64,000 bases of DNA from Bothriochloa decipiens (GCA_023333625.1 CM041641.1:2063068-2127067); one strand, 5' to 3'; positions 1 to 13,573 are shown, numbered from the stretch's first letter. Notes: a model not told the origin generated them from the letters alone. Numbers and translations: made by a program.

Positions 1-1161
1 ACGGTGGCCTTTGCCCTTGGAATCGTTGTCGTCCCACTAGTCTATCGCTCGACATGGCTGGTTTGAAGCAACAGGGGTAGGCAAAGGGAAACACTGTCGA
101 GTGCGTGGATGGTGCTGGAATAAAGACTAAGGAGCGGGCCATGGAACAAGTCGACGCCGTGTAGCATAATGGAGCATGAAGCATGCTAGGAGATTCGGTG
201 AGGGGATGGTGAAAGCGATGAATCTAGAAGCGGATGATAAAGCTAGGAGGTGCGAGATGAGAAATTATTTCAAGCACAAAGACATAGTCATAGAGGAATT
301 AGAGAACAAAACCTAGAAAAATTTGGTACAAAATCTCTTATGAAATAGGAGGAAAATGAATCAGTAACCATATAGGGAAAAAGACCTTTTTCGCACTTAA
401 TTGCCTCTTCTTTGTGCCTCGCTGCTGGTAGATTTGACTCGAGGGTAGAAGTTCTCCTGCTGGTATTTCTTCTAACCCTATGACGAGTCGTCCAAGAATC
501 ATAGCTAAAAGGTGTTTTTGTGTTTGTGGAAGGGAGATGGAAGAGGTGATGTAGAGAGTTGATGTAGCCGTAGAGGTAGAAGTTGTCTGACGTTAGGTCT
601 GACTCATCCGGGGCGGATCATCGGTGTTCCATGGGCGTCGATGATAGGGCAAGAGATGCTCTCTTGGTAGTAACATCTGCATAGGACATGAGGTTCTATC
701 AAAGTTGTGTACCTGGAGTCCATTAGAGAAATTCTAGTGGAGATGCCTGGTGCTAATGGCATTGCACACCATAGATGTTGGTGTGCCCTGATGTAAAAGA
801 TATGTAATTGCCCTGCCTAACTTTCAATTTGTGCAAAAACTATTTGGGTGATCCACCCCTGCTTCCCATCCATAGGGTCCTCATTTTTGTAGCTTTGCTT
901 ACAAATATAATTTGTGGCGAGTCTCCTCATTTTTCTAGCTTTACTAATCAAAATAAAATATTTAGACCATGCTGCCTACACGTTATCGCTTGTTACCAAC
1001 AAAAGTCGCCTGCAACGAGCAGCTGTGGCTGGACATGTTAGGCGTTAGGTGTATGTTGCCTAGACATACATATCCATTTTTTGGTATGCTTGTTGTGAAT
1101 TTTGATTTAAATAGAAATTGGATGTGGCTTTGTTATTATAGTGCAATCAAATAGTATAAAT
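1..1161. other. Intergenic, no recognisable gene
   Basis: Only short stop-bounded frames occur here, and none resembles a protein family I know. Base composition is mixed and no LTR ends, terminal inverted repeats or splice-linked exons stand out. It may be old transposon sequence, but nothing visible proves it. Confidence 0.5.
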
Positions 1162-1164
1162 TGT

Positions 1165-4065
1165 AACTAGAAGAAATATGCCATCTTTTGACATTTGATA
1201 TATGTCATAATACCTGTAAAAAATGTCATGAGTCACCATTTATGACATTAAGTTGACAAAAATCAAATGTCATCAGCTTTTGTGTCACAATGTGTCACAA
1301 GTTCTTTGATCTTGCCAGGTGACCAAGTCCATACAACCCAATATTTATTTGGACATAATTCAAGGCCCACAACGCCACAAACAATACAGAGTAACATATG
1401 CCCAACAATATATTCCATTTATTACCAAATCCTTAAGTTCAGGAGTCGTACATCAACATATTTATTACATTCATCAAAGACACCGAACTAATGAGTGCCA
1501 TAGTCACAGAGGTATCTCAGATAAAATAATCAAATGAAAACTACACAACAATGTCTCACAAGTGACCTTTTCACCAAACTAATAGTTCAACCGCCAGTGC
1601 TAGCAGCTAGTTATTCTTGGTTTCAGGAGCAAGTACCTTAGGTTGCTCGAATTTTTCCATAATCCATAACCTGCTGACACACAACACACAACAGAAGTAA
1701 CCATCACTTGTTGAAACCAATAAAATAGTAAAAGAAAACGTTACATGTGTACTGCTGGTCCATAGAGTAACAGTAGGTGCATGCACATATGACACATAAC
1801 TAGCACACTAGCACACCTGGTTAGATCTATTTTATTAACAAGGATAGTTCATCTAAACTACTAATATCTAGTTCGGTTAGCCTATACAATTATTTCATAG
1901 TCAAGTTTCATATATGCTCTAAAATAAAAGTCAGCTGCTGTCATATGCTAACAACATAGAGCTGTTGTGAGGAAAGCTCTTAAATTATTTCAGTCCATCT
2001 CGTGAGGAAAGGCTTGCATTAATCTTTTTAACTTGTCACCACTCAAAAACACTAAAGAGAACAATACAGTGAGGACACCTCAAGATACAGCCATATAGAC
2101 AGACTAGAAAGTAGAAAATACTGCTAGTGAGCAATCCAGAACAGTATTTCAGGAAATTTCATTCGTTCTTGTTGCATGCATGCTAAATTTTGCAAGTTCA
2201 TCAGATAAACTCCAACCAACCAAGAAAAGTTAACTATAACAGTTACGATGTACGATCTGTACCCAACCATGAACCCCAATTTTTTGTCACATGAAAGGTT
2301 TTCCTGAACCCTAAAAACATAATTGTAGCAGTCCATCACATGTGAATACTAAAGTTAGAACCAATTACCTTACAAAGACAAGTTTGATGGTGGCATTGTG
2401 GTACGGCAGCATTTGATTAATGAAGAAGCACTGGCAGCATCAAGTTTGCTTTCATAGACTCATTGGTTTTCTCACATCAGCTCCTACCGACAAATGAGAT
2501 TTGTAAATAAATAAATAACTAACTGAAGGGAGCAGAGCATACTTGACAGTTTCTAACCTAGTCACCAACCACCATCAATTAGTAGCAGACAATGTCATAC
2601 AGTCATAATGGTAGACTGGTAGCAGCTTGCAAATTAGCACAATGTATTTGTTTCAGAAACATAACCACTCTTCAATCTAATGAAGTAACATAGTCCATTC
2701 ATTTAAGTTTAAATCATTACAGAACAGTTAGATTGCTCATTCAATGTACTCAAGTAAATATGATCGTAGTGCCTTTAAGATCTCACCTCACCCATCAGAT
2801 ATCTCTGACTTAACACGGAAATTTCGGTAGCAATACACCACCAGCATCCCTCTGACTGAATAAAACATTTTGTCAGAACAAACAACTATACAAAAGTATC
2901 ACTAGCTTCACATGATTGTATAGTAATACATGTATAGAAAAGGATGCGTGCAACGGGTGCTTCTGAAAATTTTTAAATGGCAGGGCCCTGCTAACAAACC
3001 ACACTTATTGATAGAAGTACTGCAGTATCTCTATGAGGTGGAGTAAACAGAATACTGTAATTATTAGTTATAGGGAAATGCATGTGTGTTGCCTTTAGTG
3101 AATCAGTTATACCGATTTTCAAATAAACTCACACAAGTACGATATTGTGCTCTCTCTCATGCACAAAATAGTACATCAGTAGCTAGTGAAAGCAGAAGAT
3201 TCAGACGGGAGGGAAGAGAACGAGTACCATGGGGACGGCGTCCGCGGCAGCGGAGACGGGGTACGGTGGCCTCGGCGGTGGCGACAGGGACGGCGATTGT
3301 GGCAGCGGGGACGGGGACGGGTACGGTGATGGCGGCCGCAGCGGCGTGGACGGAGATGGCAGCTACGACGGCGACCCCGACGGACTCGCGGTGGTAGTGC
3401 GAAGACCACTCGATGACCCGACGAGGAGCGCGCTGTGTGCGCGAGTGGTGGCCGGGTCGCGGTGGCTGAGTCTGGAAGTGTGCGGCGGCTGGTGGGGGTG
3501 GGTGCGTGGTGGAGGATAGTTAGGGTTTTGGGTGTTGTGACGGACTGATGGGCCGCTCAAGTTTCTATGGCCCGAGTTGGCTGGGCAGGCGATTTGAGGC
3601 ACACGTGTGCGATTGAAAAACCAGCGTGGACAAAAACAGCACGCAAAAAAAATTATATGCACTCATAATATAACAAGGAAATTATAAATGATAGGGTTGG
3701 TTTTTTTAAATAAAACGATAAGGTTGGTTGTGCATGTATAAATGCATACATACAAATACTAGGTACACACAGAAATTGTTGTTTTCTTTTGGGAAAATAG
3801 AAATTGTTGTTTCAAGTTGTGTTTGTATACATGTTTAAAAATAGAAAATTTAAAAATAATAAAAATATTCTTTTTCTAGTTTGGCCTTTATGACATGGCA
3901 AGAAATTAGATTTTGACTATATATAAGACATTTTTATGACATAAAATCATTTATGTCACTAAAATGAGATGGCTTCCCAAAAAATATCATAAACTAGTTG
4001 ATTTAGTGACATTTACATGAGATGTCATGCCATAAATGTCATAAGATGACACATTTCTTGTAGTG
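1165..4065. mobile_element. Non-autonomous CACTA (En/Spm) DNA transposon
   Basis: The right end reads ...TTTCTTGTAGTG, the complement of the CACTACAAGAAA terminus typical of grass CACTA elements. The left end (AACTAGAAGAAA) is the matching inverted repeat with two substitutions, and similarity continues for about 31 bp on each side. The element is flanked by an exact 3-bp duplication TGT (1162-1164 and 4066-4068), the target-site length of this superfamily. Both subterminal regions carry many short copies of GTCAT/ATGAC-type motifs in both orientations, as expected for transposase binding sites. No transposase frame is present, so the element must depend on another copy. It contains a GC-rich gene-like block at 3176-3560 (listed separately). 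Confidence 0.85.
3176..3560 (-). pseudogene. GC-rich gene 5' end carried inside the CACTA element
   Basis: In an otherwise AT-rich element this block is strongly GC-rich. Read on the minus strand it begins with a leader containing AAACCCTAA, a motif common in the 5' UTRs of plant housekeeping genes, followed by a proline/valine-rich CpG-dense stretch. A long open frame exists on each strand (3229-3519 plus, 3363-3662 minus), but neither matches a family I recognise, and simple GC-rich composition alone would give long frames. The best reading is a captured promoter and first exon of a host gene, with the downstream AT-rich part holding captured introns. The direction and the parent gene are inference. 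Confidence 0.4.
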
Positions 4066-4068
4066 TGT

Positions 4069-4950
4069 GTATTTATGTTTAGTTGTATTAGAAATTGTTC
4101 TTTGTTTTATATTTTTCAGTGGTTTAGAATTGTGTGTGCTGGTTAGGGGTTGTAATATTTTACCTTTTTAAAGTGTTTTGGTTCCAGCATTGTTCTTTTC
4201 ATTGTCCTGCCCTTGTTCTATAACTTGTTGATGATAATTGTGTGTGTGTTTGGTTATGTTTTGCACCTCGGTTGGTAAGTTTCTCTTTTTTTTCCTGTTA
4301 TGTATTTTCTAATTGTCACCCAAAAATTGGCATCTTATTATGCATATGGTGGTTGTATTGCAGATTGTAATGCCCGTTGCTTCCTCATTATAGTTGCTAG
4401 CATGCTAACTAAGGTTACAGAGGTTTGTCTGGTTTCTACCTTTTAGGATTCTCAAACACTAGTCACGTAGACATGTGCATATCGAATGGTTGTATAAAGG
4501 ATTTGGCTATGTTTTCCCATTAGCAGTTTGTTATGTTTTGTTGTTGTTGTTCATGGGTTCTTTTTTTATATAGTTTGTACTATATGGTTTGTTATGGTTT
4601 TATTCTTAGTTTGCCCCCTAGTTGAGCATGCAGACTGAGACCATGTTTGGACGCACATGTATCCACCTTAGTCCATGTGTGTGTCGTTAATAGAACAACA
4701 GTCTGCATATAGAACAATACCTCTATTAGTTCTAGATCCTCCTGTGGTTCATAATTAGTGTGTTGAAACATTTCTAGGCATGTGTTTTTTGTGTGCCAGC
4801 TGTTGTGTGCTTCTCCATGTTGCAATGTGCCGACAGGCTATGAAATATGCAAATGCCATACAGTCCCAAATATAATCACTTGTGCTGGCCTGGTTTCAAA
4901 ATCATGTTGGATCTGATTGCTTTCTACGAGATGACGATGATGCTAGGATT
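4069..4950. other. AT-rich intergenic sequence
   Basis: T-rich sequence between the CACTA element and the DUF6598 relic. No frame of note, no transposon ends and no RNA gene seen. Confidence 0.5.
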
Positions 4951-4959
4951 TGATGGTAA

Positions 4960-6598
4960 GGGGAGCATGAGGAAGACTATGACGAAGAAGCATTGATGAG
5001 AAGAGTGAAGAGTGAACAGGAGGAGATCAGAGGAGGAGATCGTTTTTGTGTTCACAACAAATTTCATTATTTTTCATTAGGTTACTAGCTATTAGAGATA
5101 TGTATAGTCTAACTCATATTACTTGTATTCCAGGTTGTAATTGATTATATATATGAAATTGTAATTGTAAACTGAGTTAGATTATACATATCTCTACTAT
5201 AATTACAAAATATTGTTATCTCTTGTATGTATACATTTGTAAAACTGTAAATCTAAAAGCACAAGTGAGATTTTATTCACCTTTTGTATATTAATTAATG
5301 GGATCCTTGTTTTAGCTATTGTGCCACCCATGCGCTATACGTTTAGACCCATATCCCAGGATCTGCTATCATGGAGGAAGGATTGCAGTTATTTTCTGCC
5401 AAGGCTTGTGAGCTCAAAGAGGAAGAAGGCGTCCACTGGCCACGACGTATATGGCTTGATCGCTATCAGGGACTCCATAGGCATAACTTTATTTTTCCAC
5501 CGTGCCAGGGATAACTGCCTAACCATAACTGAAGAGGTACGATGTAACTATTTGATTTGTTGTGCTGTTGTAATGAACAGGCCATTTAGTTAGTGTTGGA
5601 ACAAATCAGACACTTATTGCTAGTATTTTTTTGGAAAAAAGAGTCAGTAGACCCTTATTAAATCAAAATGTGACTGATTATTTTCTAGTATTTTCCTTGG
5701 TAAGGGATTGTTTATATACATGTACCCAAGGGCAAAGCCCGGCATGAAAATCACAGGGCATGCCATTGATTATCAAACAAAAATGTACTAGCAAATAGTG
5801 AATCTATATAGGATTTGCCAAAATGTATACGGGTCAGCTAACCCCGGTAAATGGCACATAGGTTCACCCCTGCATGTACCCTAGGTATTACTTTGTGTTT
5901 TGCTAAAAGAAAAAAGGTATTACTTTGTGTTATCGTTGATAGAGGAAGAGTGATTGATTGATTGATTAATTAATGTCGATGCTTGCAGGATCCACTTTTG
6001 TTGTTAACAGGCCCATCTCATGCAGTTGTGATACTTGATCCGGTTGCATTTGAAGTTCAACTGAAAGCAAAGGGTGAAAGTGAGTCCGAAGATAAAGTGC
6101 TTGTCTTTAATGTCTTAAAAACACATCATTATGTCAGTCATGTTGGGCATCCTCCTCCCATAACTACAAGACACTTATCTGGCAAACGTGGCAACCTTGA
6201 TTGAGTTCACATTTGCAGTACTGCTCCATTCAGTTGAGGCTACTATAAGCGTTCAAGTTACTGATGGATCATGGCCAGATGATGTCCCTGGATGAATCTC
6301 TACCTGCACGGCCAGTATCCCTGAAATGGAGATCTTTCTTCTAGATTCCAGAGGTGCACGAATGCCTATCAGTGATGCTGGTGTGATTCAGCTTACAAGA
6401 CAGGTTGTTTCTGTGGAATTTATTGGAGAACTCAAAGTTGAAGTGGAGGCTATTTATGGTGAAGTGATTAAAAAATCTGTTGTATTCGAGCCTAATATAT
6501 CCACCATAAGTTATGAGAAATGTGGAATGTTGTTCTGTACATTGGGTATCCTCGTTGGTTGGTCCCTCTTCAAAGAATCATGGTCTCCTGATATCTAG
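4960..6598 (+). pseudogene. Broken DUF6598-domain gene
   Basis: Translated pieces follow the grass DUF6598 family in order. An acidic stretch comes first (about 4962-5040, Glu/Asp-rich). Then a start of PMRYT type (5321), a block around VYGLIAIRDS and RARDNCLTITEE (to 5536), an intron with GT at 5537 and AG at 5988, then DPLLLLTGPSHAVVILDP, a later SVEATISVQVTDGSWPDD-type block, and LLDSRGARMPISDAG onward. The reading frame is lost: the segment containing FSAKACELKEEEGVHWP is in a different frame from VYGLIAIRD (shift near 5443-5450), another shift lies near 5375, and a frame change and stop (6202-6204, TGA) follow in exon 2. The function of DUF6598 proteins is unknown to me. The family link rests on remembered family sequence; the breaks are visible directly. 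Confidence 0.75.
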
Positions 6599-7306
6599 CA
6601 CCGGATTGGAACTAGGGACAGCACTATGTTCCAGGAGAAAGGGATAGATTGTCCGAGTCACTTTGTTAATTTAATTCTTATGTCAGCACTGTTTCCTGGG
6701 ATTGATGTTCCAAATCTATGTAATATGTCTTAAATGTTATGACATGATTCCTCTAAAAATAGTCATATGCTCGGTTGGAACTTACAGCCAGCCTCATATG
6801 GTTTCCGTCTCTAAAAACATCTCCAATAATTTGCTATCTCAACTCCCTATCCATCAAATCATGACAAAACGTGAAAAAATAGACTCCAACAATTTGTTAT
6901 CCCAACTTGCCATATCTTCCACCCCAGCGTGTAAAAATACACACGCGTATCGAGCGCACATCCTTCTCTTCCTGACGTCAACTCCTTCTTACGCTCGGTC
7001 TCCTTGCCACGTTTCTCTCCCGAGATATCGATCTCCTTCACGCGATAGCCCAGTTTCCATCACAGAGAGTGGAGATCTTCCATGGCGGAGACCTAGCGTT
7101 TAGGTATGCTATGGATAGACTCCTACATTGCTCCAATATTGCGCCTCTACTGCTTTCTCGTCGTCGCTAGCCTGCTGGCCATGGTCGTCGCTGGCCACGG
7201 CAACCATAGCCGGTCGGTGCCACGTTCTGCAGGGGAAGGCTCGGCTGCTTGCGTGTGCATCCTGCATGGGAAGGCCCGGTCGTCGCTAGCTAGGGAAGGG
7301 GTGCCT

Positions 7307-8211
7307 TGTTAGATGTTTTGGGCCATGGTCCAAACAATTCCAAATAAATCTCAAAGGCCCACTCACACATGCATGTATATATAGAAAGGTGGGGGACTTT
7401 AGTCCCACCTTGCTACTTCAAGAGGAGTGAGGCCAACTTAAATAGTTGAGCTATCTCTATCTTGTTGGAGCTATTGGGGAGAGAAAAAGGAAAAACCACA
7501 CGCGCGCACGCTCGCTCGCCTCGCCTCGCCGGGCAGGGCAGGGCTAATGGGCACGCACGCACGACATGCGCGTGAATGGTCCGCCGATTTCCTGCTCCGA
7601 CCCTTGTGGGTGCGTGGCCTCCTTTTGCCACTCCGAATTTTTGCATGCATGAAGAAAATTGCGCTGGCCTATTTGGCAAGCAATTATTCTCGTATTATAG
7701 TAAGTGCACAAACGGCAGGTCAATTACCATAATACTGTAATTGAGCGGCTAATTACTTTCCTATTTGTTGTGACGCGTGTATAAGTATGGAGCAGCACGT
7801 TGTCCTTAAAACCGAGAGATTCATCTCTTCCTCGCCACAATGTTGCGCTGCCGTTGTCTTTCCCATCCTGTCGCCGACGTGCCATCGGTGTCGGGAGAGC
7901 AGGCTCAAAGCCTACGTCTCCTCGCGTCCCTGCACAGGGTAGGGGGCGTATCAGGTTTTTGGGAAGCACCGTCACGACTGCTCGCTGGACGTCTTCTTCC
8001 CTCTACGCCACTGATCCGGATCTCAGTCGACGGTCTGCTACGTCTTCCTTCGCCGACAATCCCATTGTAAGAATGTCGATTCTCTCCGTTGTTCGTTCTC
8101 GCATTCTCTCTGTTGCTAGTATCAAATCACATACCTGTGGTACATGCTGTTGGTCTTTTCCTCATTGTCGAAATTAATTTATACATCGCTAAATTGGTCT
8201 TGTTTCCAACA
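7307..8211 (+). repeat. 5' LTR of the copia element
   Basis: Begins TGTTAG, ends CCAACA and is matched along its full length by 12654-13573. The length difference of about 15 bp comes from small indels. Confidence 0.88.
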
Positions 8212-8261
8212 ATCCAAAAAACCTGATAGGCATTTAGCGATAACTAAGGGATATACAGATG

Positions 8262-11200
8262 CGATGAAACCGGAGAAGTTCACTGGTGTGAATTTTAAGA
8301 GATGGCAGACGAGGGCCCAGTTATGGCTCACGGCTATGGGCGTGTTTTGGGTCGTGGGTAATCCTCTCGCACTACCTCTCGCGTCTGAGAAAGAGGTGCA
8401 GGAGTTTACTATGGCTACGATGATTTTTGTCGGATGCGTTCTTAAGCGTGCTCTCTGACCAGTTGTGTGATGTTTATATGAACATGAAAAGTGCTGCTGA
8501 ACTGTGGGATGCACTTGAACACAAATTTGATGCTGTAGATGCTAGGCACGAGTTGTATGTGATGGAGAAGTACCACGACTTTAAAATGGTTAAAAACCGT
8601 TCAGTCGTGAAACAGGTTTATGAGTTCTAACTTATTATGAGGGAACTTGAATAACTCGGACACGTCTTGCCTGACAAGTTTGTGGCTGGTGGTATGATTG
8701 CCAAGTTGCCTCCGTCATGGGGAAACTTTGCCACAGCTCTAAAACATAAAAGACAGAAGATCTCAGTCGAGGATCTGTTGGCTGGTCTTGATATTGAAGA
8801 GAAGGCTCGGGCAAAGGATGCTCTACCAAAAGCCCCAGAACAGTCTAGTGCCAATGTGATGCAACATGCTGGCAAGAACAAGCAAAAGCCTATTCAGACT
8901 ACTCAGTTCAAGAAGAATAAGATGAACATGGATGAAGTTGTGTGCTTCGTTTGCGGTGAGAATGGACACTTCGCAAGAAGTGCAAGAACCGCAAGGGCAA
9001 GAAGAATCAGCAGGGGCAGAAGTCTGCCAACGTGACTATTGGTGATCCTAGCGGATCTGGGTACGGTAATTATTTACCTAGTGTATTTTCTATATGTCAA
9101 TCTAATGATTGGTGGATCGATACAGGAGCCAATATTCATGTTTGTACTGATATCTCCATGTTTTCATCTTACCAGGTCGCACGAGGTTCAACTGTCATGA
9201 TGGGGAACGGCTCGCATGCTTCTGTTCTTGGTGTTGGTTCGGTCGATCTGAAGTTCACTTCGGGAAAGATCGTGCGGCTCAAGAACATGCAGCATACTCC
9301 CTCAATAAAGAAGAACCTCGTTAGTGGATCCCTCTTGTGTCTAGATGGATTCAAGCTGGTATTTGAGTCTAATAAAGTAGTCGTCTCGGCCAATTCATTG
9401 GCAAAGGCTATGAGAGCGGAGGCTTGTTCCGTTTTTTACTCTCTGATTTCTGTAATAAAGTTATGAACCATGTGTGTGATTCAAACAATTCGGTGGTTGA
9501 TATATGGCATTCACGTTTGTGTCATATTAATTTTGGTTGTATGTCGCGTCTATCCAGTATGAATTTAATTCTGAATTTTTCTACTGTCAAAGGCTCTAAA
9601 TGTCAAGCATGTGTGCAAGCAAAGCAACCTCGTAAGCCTCACAAGGCTATAGACGAGAGATGCACGACATTATTGGAGCTCATACATTCAGATATTTGTA
9701 AAATGAATGGTGTGTTGACAAAAAGAGGGAAAAGATACTTTATGACTTTAATTGATGATGCAACTAAATATTATTATGTTTTTCTTCTAAAAACTAAAGA
9801 TGAGGCATTTGAATATTTTAAGACTTATAAAACTGAGGTAGAAAACCAATTAGAAAAGAAAATCAAGCGTGTTAGGTCTGATCGCGGTGGAGAGTATTTT
9901 TCCAATGAGTTCGATCTCTTCTGTGCGGAGAATGGAATAATTCATGAACGGACACCACCATATTCGCCCCAATCTAATGGGGTTGCCGAAAGAAAGAACC
10001 GGACGTTAATGGACTTGGTGAATGCCATGTTAGGAAATCCGGTATGGCTAAAGCATGGTGGGGGAAGGCTGTCTTAACAGCATATCATATTCTAAATAGA
10101 GTTACAACTAAAAACAGTGAAGTTACTCCATATGAAGGATGGAAAAGAAGGAAACCATCACTCCATTACTTGCGTACATGGGGCTGTTTGGCCATGGTTA
10201 GTGTACCCATTAATAAGAAACGCAAGCTCGGACCAAAGACCATTGATTGTATCTTTTTGGGTTATGCGTATCACAGCACGGCTTATAAGTTCTTAGTGAT
10301 AAAATCTGAAGCGCCTGATGTTTTAGTTGATTCACTTTTGGAGTCACTTGATGTTACTTTCTTTGAGAATATTTTCCTGATGAAAGTTTCTTATTCTTTA
10401 CCGAGTTCGTCTAGTGAATTTATTCCTGAGCCTACACCCTCGATAGAGCCAATTATAGACCCACCTGGTATTGAAGAGGATGACAATGTTGTAGCTCCTA
10501 GAAGGAGTAAGAGACAAAGGGTTGAAAAATCCTTTGGTGATGACTTCATTGTATATCTCATAGATGATACTCCCATGACCATTGCAGAGGCATATGCATC
10601 GCCAGATGCGGATTATTAGAAGGATGCAGTCCGTAGTGAGATGGACTCCATCACTGCAAATGGCACATGGGAAGTAGTAGATAAACCAGTGGGTTGCAGA
10701 CCGATTGGCTATAAATGGGTATTTAAGAAGCTTAGGCCTGATGGTACTATTAAAAAAGTACAAGGCTAGGCTTGTTGCTAAAGGTTTTACACAAAAAGAA
10801 GATGAGGATTTCTTTGATACCTACTCACCTGTTGCCAGATTAACTATAATCCGAGTATTATTATCCTTGGCTGCTTTCCATAAGCTTCTTGTTCATCAGA
10901 TGGACGTGAAGACGGCTTTCCTTAATGGAGAGTTAGAGGAAAAAATTTATATGAATCAGCCTGATGGATTTATAGCACAAGGACAACAGGGCAAGGTGTG
11001 TAGGTTACTTAAATCCTTGTACGGCCTAAAGCAGGCACCTAAGTAGTGGCATGAGAAGTTCAAAAAGACTTTGACCTCTACTGGGTTTGCAATAAATGAA
11101 GCCGACACTTGTGTGTATTACCGTTATGGTGGAGACAAAGGAGTAATCCTGTGTTTGTATGTTGACGACATACTAATTTTTGGGACAGGTATCGAAGAGA

Positions 11201-12104
11201 TTAATGATGTAAAATCATTCTTATCCCAAAATTTTAACATGAAAGATTTGGGAGAAGCCGATGTGATCCTCAATATTAAACTTAATAAGGATGAGAATGG
11301 GATTACTCTTTTGCAGTCTCATTATGTGGAAAAGGTTTTGAACCACTTTGGTTATATGGATTGCAGACCTTCTCCAACACCCTACGATCCTAGCCTAATA
11401 CTTCGAAAGAATAAAAGGCTAGAAAAAGATCATTTGAAATATTCCTAAATTATTGGATCTTTGATGTACTTAGCTAGCGCAACCCGCCCTGATATCTCAT
11501 TTGCTGTAAGCAAGTTGAGTAGATTTTCCTCTAATCTAGGAACTGATCATTGGCGTGGTATTGATCGAGTAATGCGCTATCTAAAAGGCACAATGAGTTA
11601 TGCAATTCACTATTCAGGGTACCCAGGAGTACTCGATATAGTAATTCAAACTGGATTACAGAAGCTGATAAGCTTGAAGCCACTAGTGGATACATATTCA
11701 CTTTGGGTGGTGGTGCTGTCTCTTGGAGGTCTTGTAAGCAGACAATACTTACAAAAGTACACAATGGAGGCAGAGCTACAGCTCTGGATACAGCCTCTAC
11801 TGAGGCTGAATGGTTAAGAGAGATGTTGATGGACTTGCCTATGGTTGAGAAACCAATTCCTGCTATTCTCATAAACTGTGATAATCAAACGGTGATCACG
11901 AAGGTGAAGAATAGTCAGGACAATGGAAAGAAGTCCAGCAAACATATAAAGCGTAGACTGAAATCTGTCAGAAAATTAAGGAGCTCCAGAGTAATAGTTG
12001 TGGACTACATCTAGACAGCTAAGAACCTGGCAGATCCCTTTACAAAGGGACTATCACGCACCGTGATTGACAATGCATCGAAGGAGATGGGATTGAGACC
12101 CATG
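8262..12104 (+). pseudogene. Decayed copia gag-pol
   Basis: The polyprotein starts at about 8262 and is spread over several frames. Gag lies in 8262-9035, ending with a CCHC zinc knuckle (CFVCGENGHF, then a 1-bp shift before the last Cys). Protease has the motif DTGA (9119-9466). A GAG-pre-integrase HxxxC region (HSRLCHI) and an integrase core with D, D and E positions (SDICK, DDATKY, QSNGVAERKNRT) are in 9424-10077. Reverse transcriptase with YVDDI is in 10630-11448, and RNase H-proximal sequence (ATRPDISFAVSKLSRF) from 11461. Breaks seen: shift near 8450, stops at about 8628 and 8650, shift near 8980, shift near 10050, stop at 10617, shift near 10760, stop at 11044, further breaks after 11445. 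It cannot encode its own enzymes. Confidence 0.9.
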
Positions 12105-12653
12105 TGAGTTAACCTCAGTAGTAACCCAACCTATGTGATCGGAGATCCCGTGAATTAGGACCTAGGAAGAACAAGCTGTTGGTTAATGGGAGAGTACAAT
12201 CTTTCCTTTTGACCCACTCTGCTGGAGATGCAGTACTCTCATCTCTGTAAGGCAGGTTGACTTTGTCCTAATGTGTTATGAGGCTTTATAGCGAGATACT
12301 GTCCTACAGAGTATCCCTGTAAGAACACACCTATGTGAGCCCAACTGTTAGTCGCAGTTTATAAGAATTGGGTATTCTTTAATAAGCTCATGAAGTAAGT
12401 TAGGAGTATGACTCATACGCTCTACTCGCGGGGTTGGCTATGGCAGCCTAGTATCAGTCAAGACTTCAAGTGAAGCCTATTCGCACCAAACTCTCAATTC
12501 AAGGCCTAGTCCATTGTACAGTTGCGGATGGGCCTATCTTGTTGTTTTTGGTGGATGTTCAAGCTTAACTGGTCTCCACTGAGTAGCTGGTATATTAACA
12601 GTACTGTGGTACAGGGAGTATGACTCGCGTGCCCTTGGGATGTGGTGGGGGAT

Positions 12654-13573
12654 TGTTAGATGTTTTGGGCCATGGGCCAAACAATTCCAAATAAATCCCA
12701 AAGGCCCACTCACATATGCATGTATATATGGAAAGGTGGAGGACTTTAGTCCCACTTTGCTACTTCAAGAGGAGTGAGGCCAACTTAAATAGTTGAGCTA
12801 TCTCTATCTTGTTGGAGCTATTGGGGAGAGGAAAAGCAAGAATCACACGCTCGCCTCGCCTCGCCTCGCCTCGCCGGGCCCGGCGGGGTGGGGCGGGGCG
12901 GGCTAATGGGCGTGCACGCACAACATGCGCGTGAATGGTCAGCCGATTTCCCGCTCCGACCCTTGCGGGTGGGCGGCCTCCTTTTGCCACTCTGAATTTT
13001 TGTATGCATGGAGAAAATTGCGATGGCCTATTTGGTAAGAAATTATTCTCATATTATGGTAAGTGCACAAACGGCAGGTCAATTACCATAATACTGTGAT
13101 TGAGCGGCTAATTACTTTCCTATTTGCTGCGACGCGTGTATAAATATGGAGCGGCATGTCATCCTCAGAACCGAGAGATTCATCTCTTCCTCGCCACAGT
13201 GCTACGCTGCCGCCGTCTTCCCTATCCCGTCGTCGACGTACCATCGGTGTCGGGAGAGTAGGCTCCGAAGCCTACGTCTCCTCGTGTCCCTGCACGGGAT
13301 AGGAGGCGTATCAGGTTTTTGGGAAGCACCGTCACGACTGCTCGCTGGACATCTTCTTCCCTCTACGCCGCTGATCCGGATCTCAGTCGACGGTCTGTTA
13401 CGTCTTCCTTCGCCGGTAATCTCACTGTAAGAATGTCGATTCTCTCTCCGTTGTTCGTTCTCGCATTCTCTCTGTTGCTAGTATCAAATCACATAACTAT
13501 GGTATATGCTATTGGTCTTTTCCTCATTATCAAACTTAATTTATACATCGCTAAATTGCTCTTATTTCCAACG
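12654..13573 (+). repeat. 3' LTR of the copia element
   Basis: Full-length match to 7307-8211 with scattered substitutions. The purine tract immediately upstream marks the internal/LTR junction. Confidence 0.88.

Larger units (their letters stand above)
7307..13573 (+). mobile_element. Ty1-copia LTR retrotransposon, structurally complete, coding region broken
   Basis: Two LTRs of about 905 bp (7307-8211) and 920 bp (12654-13573) run in the same direction. The left copy begins TGTTAG and ends CCAACA; the right ends CCAACG. Flanking 5-mers are TGCCT and AGCCT, a target duplication with one mismatch. A purine-rich tract (TGTGGTGGGGGAT) sits directly before the right LTR. Domain order is gag, zinc knuckle, protease, integrase, reverse transcriptase, RNase H, which is the copia order. 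The two LTRs differ at several percent of sites by eye, so the insertion is old. No good methionine-tRNA primer site follows the left LTR. Confidence 0.92.

Noticed and set aside
3363..3662. 99-codon minus frame and 96-codon plus frame over the same GC-rich block as protein genes
   Set aside because: Both are low-complexity products of a CpG-rich sequence, overlap on opposite strands and match no family.
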